Origin: Nonomuraea aurantiaca
GTDB taxonomy: Bacteria > Actinomycetota > Actinomycetes > Streptosporangiales > Streptosporangiaceae
Direction of reading: 5' to 3'
DNA length: 64,000 nt
NCBI RefSeq assembly: GCF_020215705.1
Contig: NZ_JAIWNB010000016.1
Span: forward strand, 62,001-126,000
The translations under genes and the position numbers were made by a program. The notes beneath the pieces are model-generated. The model did no database searches. It was not told where the DNA came from and worked only from the letters and a program-made list of their open reading frames with translations. Every line of letters starts with the position of its first letter. The stretch's first letter is position 1. Of the stretch, positions 1-7,466 are shown in pieces.

Positions 1-183
1 ACGCTCACCTTTCCGCGCAAGGCGGGGTCGTGGGGCCTGGCCGCCGTGTCGGACTCCCCGCTGATGCTGATCCTCATCCTCCCATGCCTCGCGGCCCTCG
101 CCGCCGGGACAGTCCTGATCATCACTTTTCGCCGTTTGCGCGCACGCCGTAAGAGCGCCACCGGAGCCGATGCGAGCCGCTGA
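1..183 (+). CDS. C-terminal tail of a membrane-anchored protein (partial)
   Basis: Only the last 60 codons lie in the window; the stop is TGA at 181-183. The visible tail has a hydrophobic stretch at about fragment residues 20-45 followed by an arginine-rich end (RRLRARRK). This is the pattern of a single C-terminal membrane anchor with a short cytoplasmic tail. The outer domain is off the left edge, so the family cannot be read. The gene converges on the secreted protein at 228-809. Actinobacterial WxL-like surface proteins often sit beside DUF916-type proteins with such an anchor, so a surface-protein partner is a reasonable inference, not a call. Confidence 0.6.
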   Translation, partial: TLTFPRKAGSWGLAAVSDSPLMLILILPCLAALAAGTVLIITFRRLRARRKSATGADASR

Positions 184-227
184 GCGGCGATCGGCTCCGC
201 TGCGGCCGTCGGCGTCTGGTCACCGGA

Positions 228-809
228 TCAGGCGACCGAGTGGCTGATAGTGCCGGTATAGGTACCGGCCACCGCCTGGTCGGGGACATCGATCACGATG
301 GTCGGGTTCCAGCTGGCGGAGTTGTTGCCGGCACCGTTGATCTTGCTGAAGGCCGTGTACACCTCTTCGAGCACCTCCGCGTCGCCGGCGGTGGGCTGGC
401 CGGGTACGAAGGTCCCGGCGCCGGTGGTGGCCGTCGCGGGCCCCGACCAGTAGCTGAGCGCGCTCAGCGGCACGGTCTCGGCGCTCGTGCCGCCGCCGGT
501 CGTGAGGGGAGTGCCGTACACGTTCGCCGTCCAGGTGGCGTTCAGCGCGGCCCGCTGGTCCATGACCGTGACGACGTGGAGCTGGCCGCTGACCTGGCTG
601 CCGGGCTGACCGCTGCCGAGGCTGACCGGCCCGTCGGGCACGCTGATCTCCAGGCCCTCGCCCGCGTTGACGGTGAACGTCACCGTCGTGGAGCAGGTGG
701 TCGACGCCGGGCACGTGTCCGCCTGGACGGATGCCGCCCAGGCCAGCGCCGTGGCGACCATCGCAGCGGCTGTACCCGCCCGTAGCGCATCAAATCGGCT
801 CATTCCCAT
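228..809 (-). CDS. Secreted WxL-like surface protein
   Basis: This gene encodes about 193 residues with a clear Sec signal peptide: a short basic start, a hydrophobic Ala/Val core and a likely cleavage after AASVQA. The mature part is rich in Thr/Ser/Gly and beta-strand-like, with a disulfide candidate pair near its start (DTCPASTTCS). It ends in AGTYTGTISHSVA, an ending I associate with WxL-like extracellular proteins of actinomycetes. I chose the ATG at 809 because GGGGG lies just upstream and the signal peptide begins there; the frame stays open to 893 but adds a non-signal-like extension. The ATG at 803 is also possible. Role: exported, perhaps cell-surface associated. The exact function is unknown. 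Confidence 0.6.
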   Translation of the reverse strand: MGMSRFDALRAGTAAAMVATALAWAASVQADTCPASTTCSTTVTFTVNAGEGLEISVPDGPVSLGSGQPGSQVSGQLHVVTVMDQRAALNATWTANVYGTPLTTGGGTSAETVPLSALSYWSGPATATTGAGTFVPGQPTAGDAEVLEEVYTAFSKINGAGNNSASWNPTIVIDVPDQAVAGTYTGTISHSVA

Positions 810-1018
810 GGCCGGCCCCCATCGAATTCGCCCCGCCCCCAGGGCGCCAACATGTCGATCACATCCTTCTCTGCACGAAACGTCCGGAAACACGTCCTAC
901 GCGCAACTGGTTACACCTTTGTCATGATCTATTGGCGCTTGGTGGTTACGCTCTACTTACTCGATAAACAGAATCCGGCAGCCTGCCCTCCATCCGCGAA
1001 ATGTCGCTATCAGCACGT

Positions 1019-1069
1019 CCTTAGCGATATGCCTCTTATCGACATGTCTTTATAGTTATGCCTTTTATC
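1019..1069. repeat. Imperfect 22-bp direct repeat in the upstream region of the WxL-like gene
   Basis: Two copies at 1019-1040 and 1048-1069, 29 bp apart, share a TATGCCTYTTATC core. They lie in an unusually AT-rich stretch (about 900-1064) upstream of the secreted-protein gene and just past the TetR stop codon. This could be a tandem regulator site. Apart from this repeat, nothing else was recognised in 810-1064. Confidence 0.4.
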
Positions 1070-1712
1070 GGCGCTCGGATGCAGACCCTGGAGAACGGTC
1101 GCCGGGCCGCTCTGGGCAGCCGTCGCCTGGCAGGCAGTCCAGCCAAGCGACCAGGCGGGCGCCTTGCCGCGTCATGACGTCGGGCTCGCGCAGGGCGTTG
1201 GCCAGCAGCGACATGCCCTGATAGGCGCCCACCAGGGTGAGGGCGAGCCCTTCGGGATCAGGCAGCCCGAGCTCGCGGAACTGGCGTTCGACCCAGTCCA
1301 GCAGCAGCCGGATGGCCTTGCCCGCCTCCACGTCCAGGCCGCCCTCGTCACGTTTGTCCAGCTCGACGGCCAGCGTTCCGGTCGGGCAGCCGTAGCGGGC
1401 CGCGAGCTCGCGCTGGCTGACCCACGCCTCCACCAGGCCCTTGAGCCGCTCCAGCGGGCCGCCGAGACTCTCCAGGTGTTCGGTGAGCATCCCCAACTGC
1501 CGGACGTGCTCGCTGAGCGCGGCCGAGACCAGCTCGTCCTTGGTCTTGAAGTAGTAGTACACGTTGCCCACGGGCACGTCGGCGGCGCGGGCGATGTCGG
1601 CGATGGTGGTACGTTCCGCGCCCTGCTGGTGGACGACCCGGGCGGCGGCGATCATCAGCCGCTGCCGCTTGGCGGTCGCCGTCTTCACCCGGGAGCCTTT
1701 CGAGTCAGTCAC
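1065..1712 (-). CDS. TetR-family transcriptional regulator
   Basis: The 215-residue product has a classical N-terminal TetR helix-turn-helix at about residues 15-60 (IADIARAADVPVGNVYYYFKT), followed by a helical ligand-binding half. The start is GTG at 1712. There is little room for a Shine-Dalgarno, and the upstream TAGTTAGTTAG run suggests a leaderless or closely spaced start. The neighbour downstream on the same strand is the secreted protein. The hydrolase at 1918-2946 lies upstream in the same direction, but the 200-bp gap makes an operon unlikely. The ligand and target genes cannot be read. The C-terminal 20 residues are Pro/Arg/Ser-rich and probably disordered. Confidence 0.85.
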   Translation of the reverse strand: MTDSKGSRVKTATAKRQRLMIAAARVVHQQGAERTTIADIARAADVPVGNVYYYFKTKDELVSAALSEHVRQLGMLTEHLESLGGPLERLKGLVEAWVSQRELAARYGCPTGTLAVELDKRDEGGLDVEAGKAIRLLLDWVERQFRELGLPDPEGLALTLVGAYQGMSLLANALREPDVMTRQGARLVAWLDCLPGDGCPERPGDRSPGSASERR

Positions 1713-1771
1713 CTAACTAACTATATGCGCCCGGTCAACCGCCTGGCGAGACGGTGTCACTGATCTGTCCT

Positions 1772-1818
1772 TGGGGCGGCGTAGTGCCACTGTCTGCGCC
1801 TGGGGCGGCGTAGCGCCA
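1772..1818. repeat. 18-bp direct repeat between the TetR and hydrolase genes
   Basis: Copies at 1772-1789 and 1801-1818 (TGGGGCGGCGTAGYGCCA) differ at one base and repeat with a 29-bp period. No coding capacity, terminator or element end is evident in 1713-1917. Confidence 0.4.
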
Positions 1819-1917
1819 TTCGTGGCCACCGCACTTGATGCTCGTCGCCGTCCGATCCGAGTGGAGGTCGGTGCCAGCGGCGTGGATCCCTTCGGCGGCC
1901 CGGCTCTGGCTGGTCGT

Positions 1918-2946
1918 TCAGCGGGTGAGCAGGTCTCGGAGGGTCTTGGCGATGTCGGCAGGCGCTTCCTCGGCCATGAAGTGGCCGCAGGTGACGGTTT
2001 CATGCCGCAGGTCCGGCGCCCAAGCGCGCCACAGGGCGGCCGCGTCGAAGCCGAGGGCGGCGCCCCAGTCCTGCTGGAGGACCGTGACCGGCATCCGCAG
2101 CCGGTTGCCGGCGTCCCGGTCGGCTTGGTCATGGACGACGTCGATACCGGCCGAGGCGCGGTAGTCCGCGACGATCGAGGGCACCGCGCCACGGCAGGCG
2201 TCCAGGTAGGCGGTGCGGACATCGGCGGGGATCGCCTGCGGATCGTTGGTCCAGATGTCGAGGAAGTGGCCGAAGAAGGCGTCCGGGCTCGCGGCGATCA
2301 TCTGCTCGGGCAGTCCCGGCGGCTGGGCCATCAGGTAGAGGTGGAAACCGACGGCAGCGCTGGTGCCGCGCATCACCTGCCACATGTCCAGGGTCGGCAG
2401 TACGTCCAGGACGGCCAGGTGGCTGATCGTCTCAGGGTGATCGAGTGCGGCGCGGAAGGCGACCAGGGCACCGCGGTCATGCCCGGCCAGCGCGAAGCGC
2501 TCGTGACCCAGCGCGCGGGCCAGGGCGACGATGTCGGCGGCCATGGTGCGCTTGGCGTACACGGCGTGGTCGGTCCCGTTAGGAGCGGTTCCGGCGTGGT
2601 CGGTCCCGGTGTGGTCGGTCCCGGCGTGGTCGGTCCCGGTGTGATCGGTCCCGGCGTGGTCGGTCCCGGTGTGATCGGTCCCGGTGTGGTCGCTGCCGAT
2701 CCGGTCGGTCCCGGCATGGCCGTTTTCGGTGGGCTTGTCGCTGGCGCCGTAGCCGCGCAGGTCGGGGCAGATCACGGTGTGGTCGGCCGCGAGGTCGGCG
2801 GCGACGTGCCGCCACATCAGGTGGGTCTGCGGGAAGCCGTGCAGCAGCACGATGGGTGTGCCTGAGCCCGCGACGGCCGCGTTCAGGGACACGCCGTCGG
2901 CGACGGGCACGCGCTGGTAATCGAAGCCGGCGATGGCAGGCGTCAT
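1918..2946 (-). CDS. Alpha/beta hydrolase of the haloacetate-dehalogenase-like group, with a repeat insertion
   Basis: The 342-residue product has an alpha/beta-hydrolase fold: oxyanion HGFPQ at 36-40, DLRGYGAS at 62-69, nucleophile elbow GHDRG with Asp157, and catalytic His322 in CGHFMAEE. It aligns with fluoroacetate dehalogenases by memory of the family, but two signature residues differ. The arginine after the nucleophile motif is Leu161, and the Trp of the family's His-Trp halide pair is Leu203 (His202 is kept). Haloacetate is therefore doubtful; another ester or epoxide substrate is as likely. Residues 74-128 are a run of TDH-A/T-G units inserted between the RGYGxS strand and the next helix. 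The ATG at 2946 fits the fold start; the frame remains open far upstream, but that part overlaps the divergent SARP gene. It is divergently transcribed from SARP and may be its target. Confidence 0.85.
   Translation of the reverse strand: MTPAIAGFDYQRVPVADGVSLNAAVAGSGTPIVLLHGFPQTHLMWRHVAADLAADHTVICPDLRGYGASDKPTENGHAGTDRIGSDHTGTDHTGTDHAGTDHTGTDHAGTDHTGTDHAGTAPNGTDHAVYAKRTMAADIVALARALGHERFALAGHDRGALVAFRAALDHPETISHLAVLDVLPTLDMWQVMRGTSAAVGFHLYLMAQPPGLPEQMIAASPDAFFGHFLDIWTNDPQAIPADVRTAYLDACRGAVPSIVADYRASAGIDVVHDQADRDAGNRLRMPVTVLQQDWGAALGFDAAALWRAWAPDLRHETVTCGHFMAEEAPADIAKTLRDLLTR
2566..2715. repeat. 15-bp in-frame minisatellite inside the hydrolase gene
   Basis: Ten head-to-tail units of a 15-bp motif (consensus GTGGTCGGTCCCGGY on the plus strand) run without gaps. 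The outermost units are degenerate and the central ones nearly identical. Each unit adds five residues, so the hydrolase frame is preserved. Confidence 0.9.
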
Positions 2947-3072
2947 GGTTCGGTCCTTTCCGATGGGGTGCCTCCAGCCTGCCGGGCGCGGATGAGCATC
3001 GGATGAGCGCGCTATAGCGTGAGGCCCAGGGCGACGATGACGCGGAAGAGTGGGGTAGTGGCGCGGAAGACG

Positions 3073-3128
3073 TTCGGGGTGCCGGGGCCGGTGGCACAAA
3101 GGATGTTCGGGGTGCTGGGGCCGGTGGC
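3073..3128. repeat. 23-bp duplication at the 5' end of the SARP gene
   Basis: The segments 3073-3095 and 3106-3128 match except for one base and are offset by 33 bp (11 codons). Both encode FGVxGPVA, so the first amino acids of the regulator domain occur twice in frame. Confidence 0.65.
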
Positions 3129-5214
3129 GGCCTGGGACGCTGACGGGGGCGCGGTCGCTCTGAAGGGGCCGCGGCACCGCGCCGTGCTGGCCCGGCTGAT
3201 CGTCGCCCGCCGCCGTGTCGTCCCAGTTTCCCGCCTGGTCGAGGACCTCTGGATCGATCCCCCTGCAGGCGCGGTGGGCGCCGTACGTACCTTCGTGGCC
3301 GCCCTGCGCCGCGCGCTGGAGCCCGAGCGCCCGCCCCGCGCCGCGGCCCGGCTGCTGGTCACCGAGGGGCCGGGGTACGCGCTGCGCGCGGAGCCGGACG
3401 CGGTGGACGCCTGGCGTTTCGAGCAGGCGGTGGCCGCGACGCTGCCACCCGAGGGGGTACTCACGCGACTGGAGGAGGCGCTGAATTGGTGGCGCGGGCC
3501 CGCCTACGCCGAGTTCGCGGACGAGGACTGGGCCCGTGCGGAGCGCTCCCGCCTGGCGGAGCTGCGGCTTCATGCGGTGGAACGTCGGGCCGAGGCACGC
3601 CTGACCCTGGGCCTCGCGGCCGAGGCCGTACCGGATCTGGACGCGCACGTGGCCGAGCATCCCTGGCGCGAGGACGCGTGGCGGCTGCTGGCCCTGGCGC
3701 TGTATCGGACCGGCCGTCAGGGCGACGCGCTCGCGGTGCTGCGCCGGGCGCGTACGCTCCTGGTCGAGCAGCTGGGAGTCGATCCGGGTCCGGGATTGCG
3801 CCGCCTGGAGACGGACATCCTCCACCAAGCCGGCCACCTCGACACGGCTGAGACCACGGGCCGGGTAGAGGCAAAGACGGCCAAGGCCACGGGCCAGGGG
3901 TGGGCGGAGACGGCCGAGGCTGCGGGCCGGGTAAGGGCGGAGACGGCCGAGGCTGCGGGCCGAGTGTGGACGGAGACGGCCGCCGCGTATGACCGTACCG
4001 TGGCGTCCGGCGCGCGGGCGCGGCTGGAGTCGACGGTGGGCCTGCTGCGCAACCTGGCGGTGACCGGGGGCGGCGGCCTGGAGGAGGCCCGCCGTTACCG
4101 TGGGGCGGCCGTCGCGGCGGCGGAGGAGCTGGGCGACGCGGAGCTGACCGCCCGCGTGATCGGTACGTACGACGTACCAGCGATCTGGACCCGCTCGGAC
4201 GATCCGGCACAGGCGGCCCAGATCGTGGCGGCAGCCGAACGCACCCTGACCGCTCTCCCACCCGGCACACACGAGGCGGCGCGGGCGCGGCTCCTGGCCA
4301 CGATCGCCCTGGAGTCGCGCGGCACCCGCGCGGCGCGCGGACCCCAGGCCGCCCGGCAGGCCGAGGAGATCGCCCGCCGGCTGGACGATCCCGCGTTGCT
4401 GGCGTTCGCCCTCAACGGCGTGTTCATGCAGACCTTCCACCGGGCGGGTCTGGCGCCGCGCCGTGACGAGATCGGCGCCGAGCTGGTCGCCCTGTCCGCC
4501 CGGCACGGCCTGGTCACCTACGAGGTGCTCGGGCACCTCATCCGCCTCCAGGCCCGCAGCGCGCTCGCGGACTTCCCCGGCGCCGACGGGCACGCGACCG
4601 CCGCCGAGCTGCTGGCCCGGCGGCATGAATTGCCGTTGGTGGGGGTGTTCGTCCAGTGGTACCGGACGCTACGGCTCGCCGCCACCGGGCAGCCATTCGC
4701 CGCGGCCGGACAAGGGTCCTGGGCGGAGGCGGCCTCTGCGCCGGCATCCTTGGTGGAGGCGGCTTATCGGGATGCCGCCGCGCGGCTGGATGGCGCTGGT
4801 ATGCCCGGACTGCGGTCCGGCCTACTGCCGCTCGCGCTGCTGTGCCTGCGCCTGCAGTACGCGCTGCCCGGCGAGCACTGGCCGCTGGACCTGGCCGACG
4901 AGCACGCCGACTGGGGACCCTACGAGCCATGGGCGCGCCCCTGTGTGCTGCTGGCCCAGGACCGTCGCCACGCGGCCGCGGCTGCGCTGCGTCTGATCCC
5001 GGACCCGCCTCGCGACCTGCTGTACGAGGCCCTGTGGTGCCTGGCCGCGCGGGCGGCCATCGCCGTCGGTGACCGGGAGACGATGGAACGCGCCCACACC
5101 GAGCTCACTCCGGCGGCGGCGGAGCTGGCCGGAGCGGGCAGTGGGCTGCTCACCCTGGGCCCGGTCGCCACGCACCTCGACGACCTCGCCATCGCCCTGC
5201 GACGTCCTCACTGA
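3103..5214 (+). CDS. SARP/AfsR-type transcriptional activator with a C-terminal helical-repeat region
   Basis: The product is 703 residues from the ATG at 3103. Residues 1-90 are an OmpR-like winged helix (FGVLGPV start, then a recognition region around VSRLVEDLW). Residues 95-245 are a bacterial transcriptional activator (BTAD) domain with TPR-like helices and the LGVDPGPGLRRLE ending. A repeated Ala/Glu/Thr-rich linker follows, then a C-terminal all-helical TPR-like half. Such proteins activate pathway genes, often secondary metabolism, by binding direct repeats near -35 boxes. I prefer 3103 because SARP proteins usually begin at FGVLGPV; a GTG at 3019 would add 28 residues containing a duplicate of that motif. 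The gene is divergent from the hydrolase, with the shared promoter in 2947-3102. Confidence 0.85.
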   Translation: MFGVLGPVAAWDADGGAVALKGPRHRAVLARLIVARRRVVPVSRLVEDLWIDPPAGAVGAVRTFVAALRRALEPERPPRAAARLLVTEGPGYALRAEPDAVDAWRFEQAVAATLPPEGVLTRLEEALNWWRGPAYAEFADEDWARAERSRLAELRLHAVERRAEARLTLGLAAEAVPDLDAHVAEHPWREDAWRLLALALYRTGRQGDALAVLRRARTLLVEQLGVDPGPGLRRLETDILHQAGHLDTAETTGRVEAKTAKATGQGWAETAEAAGRVRAETAEAAGRVWTETAAAYDRTVASGARARLESTVGLLRNLAVTGGGGLEEARRYRGAAVAAAEELGDAELTARVIGTYDVPAIWTRSDDPAQAAQIVAAAERTLTALPPGTHEAARARLLATIALESRGTRAARGPQAARQAEEIARRLDDPALLAFALNGVFMQTFHRAGLAPRRDEIGAELVALSARHGLVTYEVLGHLIRLQARSALADFPGADGHATAAELLARRHELPLVGVFVQWYRTLRLAATGQPFAAAGQGSWAEAASAPASLVEAAYRDAAARLDGAGMPGLRSGLLPLALLCLRLQYALPGEHWPLDLADEHADWGPYEPWARPCVLLAQDRRHAAAAALRLIPDPPRDLLYEALWCLAARAAIAVGDRETMERAHTELTPAAAELAGAGSGLLTLGPVATHLDDLAIALRRPH
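3838..3969. repeat. 33-bp in-frame tandem repeat in the SARP linker
   Basis: Four 33-bp units (3838, 3871, 3904, 3937) encode variants of AETAEAAGRVR. The last two units are nearly identical and the first two are degraded. A partial fifth unit follows at 3970. Confidence 0.8.
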
Positions 5215-5271
5215 CCTCGTACCGCACGATTGACGGACGAGCAGCCGCCGCCGTCAAGGCCGCGAGGCGCG

Positions 5272-6432
5272 TCACAGCTCGGCGAGGCGACGGCTGAGGA
5301 AACGACGCTCGGCCTCGGTGGTGGCGAGGTCGAGTGCTCCGAGGTACGCCGCCCGCGCCGCCGCCGTGTCGCCGAGACGCCGCAGGAGTTCGGCCCGAGT
5401 GGAGTGGAAGTAGCGGTAGTCGTCGAGGTGGAGCGCGTCGACGATCGCCAGAGCCGCCCGCGGCCCTTCGACCTCGGCGATCGCCACGGCCCGGTTGAGC
5501 TCGACGACCGCCGAGCCCGTCAGTTGCCGCAGGCGGTCATAGAGCGCGGCGACGGCCGGCCAGTCGATGCGCTCCTCGGTCTGCAGCTCGGCGATGGCGG
5601 CCTGCACCGTATAGGTGCCGGAAGCACCCGACCTGACGGCGCGGTCGAGCAGCGCCCGTCCTTCCTCGAGCTGGGCGGTGTTCCACAGGCGGCGATCCTG
5701 ATCCTGGAGCAGGATCATCTCGCCGTCGCAGACACGGGCCGCGCGCCGCGAGTCGTGCAGCAGCATCAGGGCCAGCAGCGCCGCCGCCTCGGGCTCATCG
5801 GGCATGAGGTCGAGGAGTGTCCGGCCCAGCCGGATCGCCTCCGCCGCGAGGTCGGCCCGGCTATCGCCGTACCCCTGGTTGAAGACCAGGTAGAGCACCG
5901 CGAGGACGGCGCTCAGGCGGGAGGGCAGCAGGTGCTCGTCCGGAATCGCGAAGGGGATCGCCGCCGCCCGGATCTTGTTGCGCGCGCGGGAGAGCCGGCG
6001 CTTCATCGTCTCGTCGTTCACCAGGAACGCGCGGGCGATCTCCGGAGTCGACAGGCCGCCCAGCGCGCGCAGCGTGAGCGCGACCTGCGCCTCGGTCGCC
6101 AGGGCGGGGTGACAGCACATGAAGAAGAGTTCGAGGCGCTCGTCGGGGATCGTCGTCTCGTCCATCGTGATCTCTTCAGGCAGGGGGCGGTCCAGCAGCC
6201 GGGTCTTCTCCGCCCGTGTACGGTCGCGGCGCAGGCGGTCGATCGCCCGGTTGCGGCCGGTCACCACGAGCCAGGCCCCCGGATTGTCCGGGAGCCCGTC
6301 GCGGGCCCAGCGCTCTGCGGCGATGACGAACGCCTCCTGTGCCGCTTCCTCGGCGAGGCCGACGTCGCCGAGGAAGCTCACCAGGGCCGCGAACACGCGT
6401 CCCCACTGGTCGCGGAAGACCTCCTCGAGCAC
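5272..6432 (-). CDS. ECF sigma factor of the ECF42 type
   Basis: The 386-residue product has sigma region 2 at about 10-80 (AEEAAQEAF, then RNRAIDRLRR) and region 4 at about 115-165 (LSTPEIARAFLVNDETMKRRLSRARNKI). A long C-terminal extension with TPR-like helices follows. That extension, and its partner YCII/DGPF gene immediately upstream, define the ECF42 group. This group lacks an anti-sigma factor and is thought to be controlled through the C-terminal extension. It is the last gene of a three-gene operon, starting 3 bp after the YCII stop. The ATG at 6432 is the natural start because sigma region 2 begins at once. Its promoter targets cannot be inferred here. Confidence 0.92.
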   Translation of the reverse strand: MLEEVFRDQWGRVFAALVSFLGDVGLAEEAAQEAFVIAAERWARDGLPDNPGAWLVVTGRNRAIDRLRRDRTRAEKTRLLDRPLPEEITMDETTIPDERLELFFMCCHPALATEAQVALTLRALGGLSTPEIARAFLVNDETMKRRLSRARNKIRAAAIPFAIPDEHLLPSRLSAVLAVLYLVFNQGYGDSRADLAAEAIRLGRTLLDLMPDEPEAAALLALMLLHDSRRAARVCDGEMILLQDQDRRLWNTAQLEEGRALLDRAVRSGASGTYTVQAAIAELQTEERIDWPAVAALYDRLRQLTGSAVVELNRAVAIAEVEGPRAALAIVDALHLDDYRYFHSTRAELLRRLGDTAAARAAYLGALDLATTEAERRFLSRRLAEL

Positions 6433-6435
6433 GGC

Positions 6436-6774
6436 CTACAGCTCCACCAGCGGCCGCACTTCGACCGAGCCGCCGAAGCGGGCGGCCGGGATCCGGGCGG
6501 CGAGCTCCAGCGCGGAGTCGAGATCGCTCGCCTCGACGATGTAGAAACCGCCGAAGATCTCCTTGGTGTCGGCGAACGGCCCGTCGGTCAGCAGCGGCTC
6601 GCCGTTCTGGACGCGGACGGTGGTCGCGGTGTCGGCCGGCTGCAGCCGCTCGCCGCCGAGCATGCGCTCGTCCTTCATGAGCGCAATGTACTCGGCGCTG
6701 ATGGCGGCGCGCTGGTCCTCGCTGAGGCCCTCATACGCCCCGGGACGCTCGTTGATCAGCAGGGCGTATCTCAC
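6436..6774 (-). CDS. YCII-related DGPF-motif protein
   Basis: The 112-residue alpha/beta ferredoxin-like protein contains the hallmark LTDGPFADTKE motif and a second GGFYIVEA strand. These small proteins are the usual partners of ECF42 sigma factors; their biochemical role is not settled. Its ATG at 6774 overlaps the stop of the preceding RibD/DHFR-like gene (ATGA), and the sigma gene follows after 3 bp. Tight translational coupling of all three is expected. Length and motifs are normal for the family. Confidence 0.93.
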   Translation of the reverse strand: MRYALLINERPGAYEGLSEDQRAAISAEYIALMKDERMLGGERLQPADTATTVRVQNGEPLLTDGPFADTKEIFGGFYIVEASDLDSALELAARIPAARFGGSVEVRPLVEL

Positions 6775-7343
6775 TGGTGATCTCCTTTGGCGGACGTGCG
6801 GTCGTAGACGAGGCGGACGGCTTGGCCGACCTTTTCTGCGGACGTGAGGTCCAAGCCGAGGGGCTGGTCGAACAGGCGCCGGCCCGCGCCGAGCACCGTC
6901 GGGAAGACCAGCAGGCGGTATTGGTCGATCAGGTCGTGGGTCCGCAGCGCATCGACGATGCTAGCGCTGCCGGCGACCACGACATCCTGGCTCTGCCTGC
7001 GCTCGGCCACCTCCTCGGCCAGGTCCCCCCGCAGAAGGGTGGAGTTGCGCCACCCGTCGACGCTCTCCAGCGAGCGTGAGGCGACGAGCTTGGGGATGGC
7101 GTTCATCTTCTGGGAGAACTCGTCCTCCCTGGGGGCCCAGATGCCCGAGAACAGCTGCCAGGTGACCCGGCCCAGCAGCATGACTCCGGTGTCCAGAACC
7201 TCCCCCAGGTCGAACTTGTCGCCGGCCACGCTTTCGGGTCCGTAGCGGAACGCCCACCCTCCCTGCGCCGAACCGGCCGACCCGTCCGGGTCCTCCATGA
7301 CCCCGTCAAGGGAGACGAACTCGATGACGATCACCTGACTCAT
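6771..7343 (-). CDS. Dihydrofolate reductase / RibD C-terminal family protein
   Basis: The 190-residue product begins VIVIEFVSLDGVMEDP, typical of the RibD C-terminal (DHFR-like) family. It carries a nucleotide-binding segment (DVVVAGSASIVDAL) and the usual C-terminal FPTVLGAGRRLF. These enzymes are presumed NAD(P)H-dependent reductases of unknown substrate in stand-alone form. The ATG at 7343 has a strong AGGAGG site 9 bp upstream, so the longer open frame to 7442 is not used. It is the first gene of the operon with YCII and ECF42 sigma, and linked DHFR-like genes are common in ECF42 loci. Confidence 0.9.
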   Translation of the reverse strand: MSQVIVIEFVSLDGVMEDPDGSAGSAQGGWAFRYGPESVAGDKFDLGEVLDTGVMLLGRVTWQLFSGIWAPREDEFSQKMNAIPKLVASRSLESVDGWRNSTLLRGDLAEEVAERRQSQDVVVAGSASIVDALRTHDLIDQYRLLVFPTVLGAGRRLFDQPLGLDLTSAEKVGQAVRLVYDRTSAKGDHQ

Positions 7344-7466
7344 GACCTTGAACCTCCTCGTAACCGGTTTGTCGGGCACAGGACGAACAGGCCCCGCTTC
7401 AGGGGACAGTTGAAAAATGTGATGCCGGTCACAGTCGTGCACTGGGGGCTCAGGGCTGAGCGGGCG

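Noticed and set aside
2566..2715. Possible CRISPR-like array
   Set aside because: Units are contiguous without spacers and only 15 bp, with coding frame maintained. There are no cas genes.
1771..2865. A 364-codon plus-strand frame with many VVGPG repeats opposite the hydrolase
   Set aside because: The repeats are simply the antisense reading of the 15-bp minisatellite. There is no start context or domain.
1918..4626. A 902-codon minus-strand frame that extends the hydrolase upstream
   Set aside because: The added 560 codons are the antisense of the SARP gene. The alpha/beta fold and start signal begin at 2946.
5230..6780. A 516-codon plus-strand frame across the ECF42 and YCII genes
   Set aside because: It is the antisense of a sigma factor and DGPF protein with clear motifs.
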